Source: an uncultured Muribaculaceae bacterium (lineage in GTDB: Bacteria; Bacteroidota; Bacteroidia; Bacteroidales; Muribaculaceae). From it: DNA of 64,000 bases. Below, in pieces: positions 35,946-43,318 of the stretch; position 1 is the first letter of the stretch, and each line of letters begins with the position of its first letter. Both the position numbers and the translations under genes were made by a program. The DNA lies in the NCBI GenBank assembly GCA_910588035.1, contig CAJUPY010000001.1:62001-126000 (forward strand), given 5' to 3'. A model generated the notes under the pieces. It saw only the letters and a program-made list of their open reading frames with translations, was not told the origin of the DNA and ran no database searches.

Positions 35946-36787
35946 CGGCGTGTCGTGATGATGCAGTCGGCGGAAGCCTTCACGTTTCCGTCAATGATGA
36001 CCTCGCCGATCGAATCGGCCGTTATGCGTCCCGAGACAGGATTCTTGACACTGGTGACCGCGCCCCTGATGTCGGCTATCACGTCTGAGCACTCGAATGC
36101 GAGATCGGCGTCGTCGGCGAAGGTACAGTTCTCGAGAACGAGCCCTTTCGCATAGCATAGCGGCTGTGTTCCGGCAATGCGGCAGTTGACCAGCCGCAGG
36201 TTCGTGGAATGCCAGCCGAGATATTCGCCGGTTATCTCCGAGTCATAGACGGTGACATTCTCTGTGTTCCAGAATGCGTCTTTGGTGTCGAGAACGGCGT
36301 TTCTGATCTCGACGTTGCGGCAATACTGAAACGAATAGTTGCCCTGCTGACGATAGTTCTCGATCTTGATGTTCTCGCTGTGCATGAACAGATAGTCGGC
36401 ATTTCTGACCTCGACTTCAGTGAGTTCGACGTTGCGGCAATGCCACAGGGTCTCCTTGGCATCGGGAATGGTGACACGCTCGAGTGTCAGATTCTCCATG
36501 TCGCGGAACATCTTGGGTGCCTCGACCACGGTGTCGGTCATCGTCAGGTTGCGCGAGTACCACAGTGCGGCCCTCGCCCCTTCGGTAAACAGACAGCTCG
36601 AGATCTTGAAGTTATCAACATGCCAGAACGGATATTTACCTTCAAAACGGCATTTTACAGCCTCTATGTTGGAGCATTCCTTCAAGGCCGACTCACCGGC
36701 ATGGACTGTCACGTTTTCAAGTTTGAGATTATGAGACGCGAACAGCGGACGTTCTCCTCCGAATTCTTTATCTTTTATACTATGCAT
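35942..36787 (-). CDS. DUF3737 family right-handed beta-helix protein
   Basis: A 281-residue repetitive protein without signal peptide. Units of about 20-23 residues recur, each with an Asn-hydrophobic strand such as NLKLENVTV, NLTMTDTVV, NLTLERVTI, NVELTEVEV and NVEIRNAVL, often followed by an aromatic residue, which predicts a solenoid beta-helix. The start MHSIKDKEFGGERPLF matches the DUF3737 family. No function is known. It is translationally coupled to PatB and transcribed from a full-consensus promoter. Confidence 0.85.
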   Translation of the reverse strand: MHSIKDKEFGGERPLFASHNLKLENVTVHAGESALKECSNIEAVKCRFEGKYPFWHVDNFKISSCLFTEGARAALWYSRNLTMTDTVVEAPKMFRDMENLTLERVTIPDAKETLWHCRNVELTEVEVRNADYLFMHSENIKIENYRQQGNYSFQYCRNVEIRNAVLDTKDAFWNTENVTVYDSEITGEYLGWHSTNLRLVNCRIAGTQPLCYAKGLVLENCTFADDADLAFECSDVIADIRGAVTSVKNPVSGRITADSIGEVIIDGNVKASADCIITTRR

Positions 36788-36809
36788 GGTTATATCGTTG
36801 ATTTTTTTG

Positions 36810-36840
36810 CAAAATTAATTAAAGTCGCGCGAAATTCAAA
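36810..36840 (-). promoter_or_regulatory. Predicted promoter for DUF3737-patB
   Basis: On the minus strand TTTG (36840-36837), 19-bp spacer, TAATTTTG (36817-36810), 22 bp before the ATG. Confidence 0.68.
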
Positions 36841-36868
36841 ACAGCGGCGCGTGCGCAAGCGTGTCACA

Positions 36869-37113
36869 ATCGTCCGGCAGGACGATGATTCCCGAGTAAC
36901 CGGGTACGCCATAAGCGTGCCCGGACAGCCGTGATCTCTCTCAGTGGCGTCCGGCTGAGGACGCCGATTGTGGCACGGTCGAGATCAAGCAGGGGCGATG
37001 CAAACGAGATCTAACCGGCGTCCTTGACCGGACGCCACGATCTCTGTCATGACTATCCGGGCATGCCAAAGGGCATACCCGGTTACTGCTAAATCATCGT
37101 CCTGACGGACGAT
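36869..37113. repeat. 245-bp mirror array of six hairpins (BIME/REP-like or structured RNA)
   Basis: Two inverted copies of a unit of about 97 bp (36869-36965 and 37017-37113) face each other across a 51-bp spacer. Each unit holds three hairpins in the same order from outside in: ATCGTCC-loop-GGACGAT (36869-36886; 37096-37113), a 10- to 11-bp CCGGG...CCCGG stem (36900-36924; 37057-37082) and GGCGTCC-loop-GGACGCC (36946-36965; 37017-37036). Loops and some stem bases differ while pairing is kept, for example a G-T pair in one copy. Whether it works as DNA or RNA is unknown. Confidence 0.85.
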
Positions 37114-37200
37114 CATAGCGGCCGGGGTGTCATGACATCTGCCTATTAAGGCATGAATTCCGGGGTTGGTCTCCGGTGTCGGGTTGTTTGTCTGTGTCAT
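36985..37200 (-). CDS. Possible 71-residue protein reading through the hairpin array
   Basis: A small frame starting MTQTNNPTPETNPGIHAL. Its middle, MIVRQDDDLAVTGYALWH, is encoded by the outer hairpins of the right-hand unit. The left-hand unit on the plus strand encodes the related IVRQDDDSRVTGYAISV in the same relative frame. A TAATTTTG element lies 44 bp upstream (37244-37251). This could be a real small protein or only the trace of a duplicated repeat; I know no matching family. Confidence 0.3.
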   Translation of the reverse strand: MTQTNNPTPETNPGIHALIGRCHDTPAAMIVRQDDDLAVTGYALWHARIVMTEIVASGQGRRLDLVCIAPA

Positions 37201-37243
37201 GATGTGTGTGTTGTTTAATTAGTTTATTGATTTGTTGACACGA

Positions 37244-37251
37244 CAAAATTA
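37244..37251 (-). promoter_or_regulatory. Possible -7 element reading into the hairpin array
   Basis: TAATTTTG on the minus strand matches TAnnTTTG; the nearest TTTG is 24 bp upstream, longer than usual. It would transcribe the 71-codon frame and the hairpins. Confidence 0.3.
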
Positions 37252-37478
37252 CAGCGCCACAAGAGCCTCCCGACACAAATTTCAAGACACTTCACTACAC
37301 CGCTTTTCTATAAAAAAGCACCTTTTCGAGGGTTAATCACACCAATATCAGAAACTTAGACTACTTTCACTTTTCGCTTCAGGGGGGAAAGCCCCGTTTG
37401 AAAGCCGGAAAGCACAGAAAAGCACCGCAGGGAGAGGAACGGATTGCAAGAGCGATGTGCTATCTCAAAAAAAATGAT

Positions 37479-37486
37479 TATCTTTG
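37479..37486 (+). promoter_or_regulatory. Predicted -7 element for the subtilase pair
   Basis: TATCTTTG fits TAnnTTTG without a good -33. The expected start near 37493 leaves a leader only if translation begins at ATG 37516 rather than ATG 37495. Confidence 0.4.
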
Positions 37487-37515
37487 GAAACTGAATGACT
37501 AACCACCTGTTTCAC

Positions 37516-39633
37516 ATGAAAACAAGACCAATCATCATATCGGGCATGCTTGTCATAGCCCTTGGCCTCGAAGGCCGCAACCTTGACCTGTCGACACATC
37601 TGTCGGCCGTCTCCGCTCCGCGCAAGACTGCGATCAAACCGTTGTCAACCACCGCGACCACGACCCACCGCGTCATCATCACCCTCGACAGCGAGGCCGA
37701 CACCGGCCTTGTCAGAGATCTCGGAATCACACCCGAACTGACCGTCGGGCGCAACGTCACGGCCACTGTCACCGCGTCGCAGCTGTCTGTTCTCGACACT
37801 CTCGGCAGTGTCACCCGTGTCTCGGCCGTCAGACGCAAACGGCTGTTGATGGACAAAGCCCGGCAGGCCTCAGGAGTAGACAAGATCAGGAACGATGCCG
37901 CCTATGCCGGATTTGACGGAAAAGATGTTGTCATCGGCATCATCGACGCCGGCTTCGATCCGAACCACATAACATTCAGCGACGCCGACGGCACAGCCCG
38001 AGTCAAACGGTTCTGGAACTACGACTCCTCGGGAAATGTGACAGAATATACAGCCGGCGACATCTCGACATTCACCTCCGACGACATCAGCGAGTGTCAC
38101 GCCACCCATGTCAGCGGCATCGCCGCCGGATCATATGACAACCTTTATGCCGGGGTCGCCCCCGGTGCCGACATCGTCATGGCCGCCGGAGATCTTGGCG
38201 ACGACATGGTTCTGTCGGCGGTGTCGAAGATGATCGGTTACGCGCGGTCGGTCGACAAGCCTCTGGTCATAAACATGTCGATAGGCGATAACCTCGGACC
38301 CCACGACGGAACCGACGCGTTCACATCGTCGCTCGACGACCTGGCCGAAGATGCCGTCATCTGTGTGGCGGCCGGAAACGAGGGAAACTACGACATCACT
38401 GTCAAAAAAAGCCTGACCGCCTCTGACCGCTGCGTCAGGACCGTGTTGATGCCCAATTCTGAACTGAAGTCTTTCAGTTCGCTCTATCAGGCCTACTGCG
38501 ACGTTCAGATCTGGTCAGACGACAACACCCCGTTCAAGGCCTATGTCGCGTTCGTCAACAAGTCGACAGGTGAGGTCGTTGACAGAGCCGAAGCCTCAGA
38601 GACGACACAGGTCTTCTCGGCCGGCGATGCCGAGGTGTCGGGTTCTTACCTGAAAACGCTCTCAGAGAACTTTGCCGACAGCTATTTCGCAATGGCACAG
38701 GGCCTGTCGCGTGAAAACAACCGCTATCACTGCGAACTGTCGTTCGATCTGAGCAACCGCACCTCGTCGCCCACGGTCTACCCCGCCCTCATTGTCGAGG
38801 GCTCGGCCGGACAGACAATCAGAATCTACAACGACGGCTGGTACACCGACTTCAGCGACCGCTCATTTCCGGGCTATGACCCGACGACAGCCGACGGCAC
38901 GGTCTCAAACATGGCATGCGGCCGAAACACGATCTCGGTCGGTGCTTTTGTCACGAAACGTCTCGCCCCCTATCTCGCAGGATTCACAGTCGGCAAAGCG
39001 GCTTATTTCACATCATGGGGTACGCTTGTCGACGGACGTCAGCTTCCTCAGATCTCGGCACCCGGAGTCGCCGTGGTCTCCGCCCTGTCATCGCCTCATG
39101 CCCGCAGCCGATACTACAGCTCATATGACACGCCGAAGACACTGACCGAGAAAGTCGGTGGCAAGGACTATTTCTGGACACCTATGGGCGGCACGTCAAT
39201 GGCTACTCCGTTTGTGACCGGCACCGTAGCCCTGTGGCTTCAGGCCGCACCGTCGATGACCCCCTCTCAGATCGGTGAGATCGCAACCTCGACCGCCGAC
39301 ATGGTTTCAGACGGCAACCCCCAGTGGGGAGCCGGAAAACTGAATGCCTTCGAGGGACTCAGAAGCGCGGTCAGAATGGCGGGTGTAAGCGATGTCGCCG
39401 CCGGCTGTCCTGACATGTTCACGATAGAAACCTGCCGCAATGAGGTTATTGTGGGCTGCATCGACGACACCCCCTTCACGGCGGCGGTCTTCGACTTGTC
39501 GGGACGCCTGGCCGACAAGGCCGACAATGTCACCGGCGCTGTAACCCTGCACGTTCCGTCTGCCGCCGGATTATACCTGCTGTCGGTGACCGGCCGCAAA
39601 CAGACCCTCACACGTAAAATCACAATCAGATAA
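37516..39633 (+). CDS. Secreted S8 family serine peptidase (subtilase), first of a tandem pair
   Basis: A 705-residue subtilase with a signal peptide (MKTRPIIISGMLVIALGLEG). The catalytic triad is Asp144 in VVIGIIDAGFDPNH, His198 in CHATHVSGIAAG and Ser561 in GGTSMATPFVTG. Large insertions lie between His and Ser. The C terminus (AVFDLSGRLADKA ... GLYLLSVTGRKQTL) resembles a type A sorting domain of the type IX secretion system. It is followed after 6 bp by a paralogue of nearly equal length. The start at 37516 gives a clean signal peptide; ATG 37495 would add seven residues. Confidence 0.88.
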   Translation: MKTRPIIISGMLVIALGLEGRNLDLSTHLSAVSAPRKTAIKPLSTTATTTHRVIITLDSEADTGLVRDLGITPELTVGRNVTATVTASQLSVLDTLGSVTRVSAVRRKRLLMDKARQASGVDKIRNDAAYAGFDGKDVVIGIIDAGFDPNHITFSDADGTARVKRFWNYDSSGNVTEYTAGDISTFTSDDISECHATHVSGIAAGSYDNLYAGVAPGADIVMAAGDLGDDMVLSAVSKMIGYARSVDKPLVINMSIGDNLGPHDGTDAFTSSLDDLAEDAVICVAAGNEGNYDITVKKSLTASDRCVRTVLMPNSELKSFSSLYQAYCDVQIWSDDNTPFKAYVAFVNKSTGEVVDRAEASETTQVFSAGDAEVSGSYLKTLSENFADSYFAMAQGLSRENNRYHCELSFDLSNRTSSPTVYPALIVEGSAGQTIRIYNDGWYTDFSDRSFPGYDPTTADGTVSNMACGRNTISVGAFVTKRLAPYLAGFTVGKAAYFTSWGTLVDGRQLPQISAPGVAVVSALSSPHARSRYYSSYDTPKTLTEKVGGKDYFWTPMGGTSMATPFVTGTVALWLQAAPSMTPSQIGEIATSTADMVSDGNPQWGAGKLNAFEGLRSAVRMAGVSDVAAGCPDMFTIETCRNEVIVGCIDDTPFTAAVFDLSGRLADKADNVTGAVTLHVPSAAGLYLLSVTGRKQTLTRKITIR

Positions 39634-39639
39634 CAGCCC

Positions 39640-41778
39640 ATGGACCGTCACACCCTGTTAGCCGCAATGGCGTTGCTGGTCTCATCGACATGCCCCGCCG
39701 ATATCTACAACCCCGCTCTGACCAGAGAACTGCATCGTCTCGAACAACCCGGCGTGGCGGACGAAAGACTGCCGATGTCATGCAACAGAGAAAAGACCTG
39801 TCTGCCACTCGTTGTCAGACTCGCATCAGAATCGGCCTGCGATGAGTTGGAAAAACTTGGCGCGACCGTCAGTCACCGCCGCGACGACATAGCGATTGTC
39901 ACCATGTCTGCCGATGTGTTGGCTGAAGCTCGACGGAGTAACCTGATCAGCCGTGCCGAACTCTCGTCAGTGAAATCGCCCGCAATGGACCTCTCGCTTC
40001 AGTGGACAGGTCTCGACAGGGTAAGAAAAAGCGAGGCCCTGAACATGGTCTATACAGGCCGTGGCGTCGTCACCGGATTTGCCGACATCGGGTTCGACCC
40101 CAACCACGCCAACTTCAGAAACGACGACGGGACGACACGCATAGGCCGTCTTGTGGAGTATAAATCGTCTCAGTCCACACGCACCGTGGTCGAGTCCGCA
40201 CAGATCGGCGGTTACGTCACCGACAACGCAGGCGAGACCCATGCCACCCATGTAGGCGGAATACTTGCCGGAGGCTTCAACCGGCTGCCTTACAGCGGTG
40301 TGGCCCCCTGCTCTACACTCGTCGCCACCGTGAGCGAGCTGAATGGATGCGAGTTTCTGTCAGGAATAGAAGACATCATTGACTACGCACGTGAGAACGA
40401 GATGCCCGCCGTGGCCAACATATCGCTGTCGAACGCCTCCGGACCACGCGACGGTACAACCCTGGTCGGACAATATCTGGCTAAATTGGCCCGGGAGATT
40501 CCGATATGCATCTCAGCCGGGAACAACGGTGCCAGAAACATGTATGTCGGACGGAGCTTTGACAGCGACGGCTCTTTCGCGACACTGATGATGGATCTCG
40601 AGACATGGACCGGAATGCCGATCCACGGCTGTGTCGACATCTGGGGCAGCGATGACTCGCCTGTCGAACTCGAGCTCGTCATCTTCGACAAACCCTCCAG
40701 GACTGAGGTGGCAACCATTCCGGTGACAGGCGATTACTTCACCCTTGCCTCAGACGAGCATTACAAGGAAGGATACATGACGAAAAACGAGACATTCAAC
40801 ACGTTCTTCAATGGAACCGTCGAGATTCCGCAGGAAGTCAACACTTGGAACAACCGCCGCAACCTGACAATCTACTTCGACGTCGACGTGCGTTCAACAA
40901 CCGAGCCACACGGCTGGGCTAACCAGGAGATCGGCTTCAGGGTCAAAGGCCGGAAAGGACAACGTGTCGACTGCTACGGTGAGGAACTATTTTTCAGGAC
41001 ATCGGGCACTCCCGGATATGTTGGCGGCACCAACGACGGCTGCATCAACGACCTGGCATGTGCCGTCGGGGTGATCTGCGTAGGCTCGATTACCACCCGC
41101 ACCCACTCACCCCTGCTCGACGGAGGCCGGGTTGACAACAGCGGCACCGTCGGCGAGATAACCGCGACTTCAGAATATGCCACACTGACAGACGGACGCA
41201 TGTTGCCCGACATTGTGGCTCCCGGAAATTCGGTCATATCATCGGTCTCGACCCCAAATGTCGAAAGCGGCGATCAGTCAGTTCCATTGTCTGCCCGCTG
41301 CCACGTCCATGACCGCGACAACTATTGGGCGAGAATGAGCGGCACCTCGATGTCGTCGCCATATGCCGCCGGAGCGATAGCCCTGATGCTCGAGGCAAAT
41401 GGCGACCTGACCCCCGCAGAGGCGAAACAGATCTTGATGTCAACCGCCCGCAAACCCGATAACGCCTCGCGGCAATGGGGATCGTCGGGCTGCATCGACA
41501 TTCATGCCGCAGTCACGAAAGCCCTGGCGAACTCGGCTGTCGGCAATGTCACGGCCGACCACTCTTCAGACCCGGTTGTCAGACGCACCGGCGACACGGT
41601 CGGCATAGCATGCCGGGGAGTTTTCCGATGTACGGTCACATCGCTTTCGGGCCGCGTCTTGTCTGAATCGGAGTTTGAAAACACAGGCAGCATCACCCTG
41701 CCCGCAACACGCGGAGTGTATGTCGTCACGGTCTTTGCCGACGGAATCGGTGTGAGATCTTACAAAATGACTGTCTGA
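39640..41778 (+). CDS. Secreted S8 family serine peptidase (subtilase), second of a tandem pair
   Basis: A 712-residue paralogue of the preceding gene. The triad is complete: Asp149 in VTGFADIGFDPNH, His204 in THATHVGGILAG and Ser570 in SGTSMSSPYAAG. The N terminus (MDRHTLLAAMALLVSSTCPA) is a likely signal peptide. The end (VTSLSGRVLSES ... GVYVVTVFADGIG) again looks like a type A sorting domain. The pair has identical gene order and architecture but clearly diverged sequence, so the duplication is old. Native substrates are unknown. Confidence 0.88.
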   Translation: MDRHTLLAAMALLVSSTCPADIYNPALTRELHRLEQPGVADERLPMSCNREKTCLPLVVRLASESACDELEKLGATVSHRRDDIAIVTMSADVLAEARRSNLISRAELSSVKSPAMDLSLQWTGLDRVRKSEALNMVYTGRGVVTGFADIGFDPNHANFRNDDGTTRIGRLVEYKSSQSTRTVVESAQIGGYVTDNAGETHATHVGGILAGGFNRLPYSGVAPCSTLVATVSELNGCEFLSGIEDIIDYARENEMPAVANISLSNASGPRDGTTLVGQYLAKLAREIPICISAGNNGARNMYVGRSFDSDGSFATLMMDLETWTGMPIHGCVDIWGSDDSPVELELVIFDKPSRTEVATIPVTGDYFTLASDEHYKEGYMTKNETFNTFFNGTVEIPQEVNTWNNRRNLTIYFDVDVRSTTEPHGWANQEIGFRVKGRKGQRVDCYGEELFFRTSGTPGYVGGTNDGCINDLACAVGVICVGSITTRTHSPLLDGGRVDNSGTVGEITATSEYATLTDGRMLPDIVAPGNSVISSVSTPNVESGDQSVPLSARCHVHDRDNYWARMSGTSMSSPYAAGAIALMLEANGDLTPAEAKQILMSTARKPDNASRQWGSSGCIDIHAAVTKALANSAVGNVTADHSSDPVVRRTGDTVGIACRGVFRCTVTSLSGRVLSESEFENTGSITLPATRGVYVVTVFADGIGVRSYKMTV

Positions 41779-41812
41779 AGCTAAAAGGTCTGACATCATT
41801 GTGATGAAAAAA

Positions 41813-41844
41813 TTTGCAGAATTGATATAAATTGACTATTTTTG
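41813..41844 (+). promoter_or_regulatory. Predicted promoter for the 77-residue protein and agmatine deiminase
   Basis: TTTG (41813-41816), 20-bp spacer, TATTTTTG (41837-41844), then a leader of about 70 nt. Confidence 0.66.
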
Positions 41845-41920
41845 CGCGACTTTGATAAAAACACATTTCATATCAGTCTAACTACGCTACAATTTTACAG
41901 TCATTTACACAATCTACATC

Positions 41921-42154
41921 ATGAATGATATAACTGACCTTTTTAATTCAATCATTGATCAGACAGGAGCTCTTGACATTGCTGTATCAGAATTCAAACG
42001 GATGATTGCCGATGACCCTGAGCTTCGCGCCGCCTACAAGGAATGGTGTGAGGAAACCGGAACGAGCGAACGTCACGGCTTCACCGAATATGCCGAGGAA
42101 TATGTCAGGTCGCGTGAGGAGAAATGGGACTCACTGACCGACTACGATATGTGA
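41921..42154 (+). CDS. Small acidic conserved hypothetical protein
   Basis: A 77-residue protein of unknown function beginning MNDITDLFNSIIDQTGALDI. It is predicted mostly helical, acidic, with three aromatic residues near the end (YAEEYVRSREEKWDSL) and no signal peptide or membrane segment. I recall similar small proteins in other Bacteroidales, which together with its own consensus promoter supports a real gene. It lies 24 bp before the agmatine deiminase gene and is likely co-transcribed with it. Confidence 0.72.
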   Translation: MNDITDLFNSIIDQTGALDIAVSEFKRMIADDPELRAAYKEWCEETGTSERHGFTEYAEEYVRSREEKWDSLTDYDM

Positions 42155-42178
42155 AAATCAAAACAACAACAGAAAACA

Positions 42179-43207
42179 ATGGACAAACTGCGATTGCCTG
42201 CCGAATGGGAACCTTGCGACACAGTGCTGCTGGCATGGCCACATGCCGCAACCGATTGGTCATACATGCTCGACGAAGTTCAGAAGTGCTTCATCGAGAT
42301 AGTAGCTGCCGTTTCACGCCACGGCAATGCAATGGTAGTCGGACCCGATCGGAATGAAATTCACGAAGCGTTGAGCCGGAATGGCCTCGTCGACATGACC
42401 CGGGTCACAATCGTCGGTATCGACACCAACGACACCTGGGCCCGCGATTTCGGGCCGGTGACCCTGGTAGACCGCGACGGACACCCCACTCTGCTCGATT
42501 TCAGATTCAACGGCTGGGGGCTGAAGTTCGCCGCCAACCACGACAATCTGGTCACGATGCGCCTCCAATCGCTCGGACACCTCAAAGGAACCTATGTCAA
42601 CCGACGCGGCTTCGTGCTCGAAGGTGGTTCGATCGAATCTGACGGACACGGCACCCTGCTGACGACCTCTACATGCCTGCTGTCGCCGAACCGCAACGAC
42701 GAGATGACGCGCGACCAGATCGGGCAATATCTCAAACGTGAGCTGCATGTCGACCACCTGCTGTGGCTCGACCACGGATTTCTCGAAGGCGACGACACCG
42801 ACAGCCATGTCGACACCCTGGCACGCCTCGCCCCCGGCGACACGATAATATATGTGAGATGTGACAATCCGTCCGACGTCCACTACGATGAACTCAAGGC
42901 CATGGAAGAAGAACTCCGCAACTTCAGAACGTCACGGGGCAACCCTTTCAATCTGATAGGACTCCCGATGGTCGATCCGATCGAGGATGACGGCGAACGT
43001 CTGCCTGCGACCTATGCCAATTTCCTGATTCTGAACGACGCTGTCCTGATGCCCGTCTACAATCAGCCGGCCAACGACGATCTCGCCGTGAAAATGATGA
43101 AAATAGCATTTCCCGACCATACGATCGAGACCGTCGACTGCCGTGCGCTGATCAGACAACACGGCTCGCTCCACTGCATGACAATGCAGATTCCGGGACA
43201 AAGATAA
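42179..43207 (+). CDS. aguA: Agmatine deiminase / peptidylarginine deiminase family protein
   Basis: A 342-residue enzyme of the guanidino-group modifying superfamily that turns agmatine into N-carbamoylputrescine. Motifs: DTWARDFGPV, FRFNGWG, VLEGGSIESDG, the catalytic histidine in DTDSHVDTLA and the cysteine in QHGSLHCMTMQ near the C terminus. No signal peptide is present, so a cytoplasmic agmatine enzyme is more likely than a secreted peptidylarginine deiminase. The usual partner aguB is not next to it; a terminator follows. Confidence 0.88.
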   Translation: MDKLRLPAEWEPCDTVLLAWPHAATDWSYMLDEVQKCFIEIVAAVSRHGNAMVVGPDRNEIHEALSRNGLVDMTRVTIVGIDTNDTWARDFGPVTLVDRDGHPTLLDFRFNGWGLKFAANHDNLVTMRLQSLGHLKGTYVNRRGFVLEGGSIESDGHGTLLTTSTCLLSPNRNDEMTRDQIGQYLKRELHVDHLLWLDHGFLEGDDTDSHVDTLARLAPGDTIIYVRCDNPSDVHYDELKAMEEELRNFRTSRGNPFNLIGLPMVDPIEDDGERLPATYANFLILNDAVLMPVYNQPANDDLAVKMMKIAFPDHTIETVDCRALIRQHGSLHCMTMQIPGQR

Positions 43208-43228
43208 CGGCTACTTGATTTCAAAAAT

Positions 43229-43255
43229 ATGCCACCCCGGCATTAACTTTTTTTG
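43229..43255 (+). terminator. Terminator after agmatine deiminase
   Basis: A short stem ATGCC/GGCAT (43229-43243, loop ACCCC) followed by TAACTTTTTTTG; the T-run doubles as the -33 element of the next promoter. Confidence 0.65.
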
Positions 43256-43283
43256 TGGAACAGGCTCTTAATTCTTAACTTTG
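43252..43283 (+). promoter_or_regulatory. Predicted promoter of the ABC-F gene
   Basis: TTTG (43252-43255), 20-bp spacer, TAACTTTG (43276-43283), 36 bp before the ATG. It overlaps the upstream terminator. Confidence 0.66.
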
Positions 43284-43318
43284 CACTCGCAATTTAAAGA
43301 ATTAAACATCAGAAATTA

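Noticed and set aside
36209..36934. 241-codon plus-strand frame antisense to DUF3737
   Set aside because: It mirrors the DUF3737 coding strand, has no family resemblance and only its tail (IVRQDDD core) comes from the repeat; treated as a shadow apart from that core.
38792..39145. 117-codon alternative frame within the first subtilase
   Set aside because: Shadow frame of GC-rich codons; the subtilase frame holds the conserved motifs.
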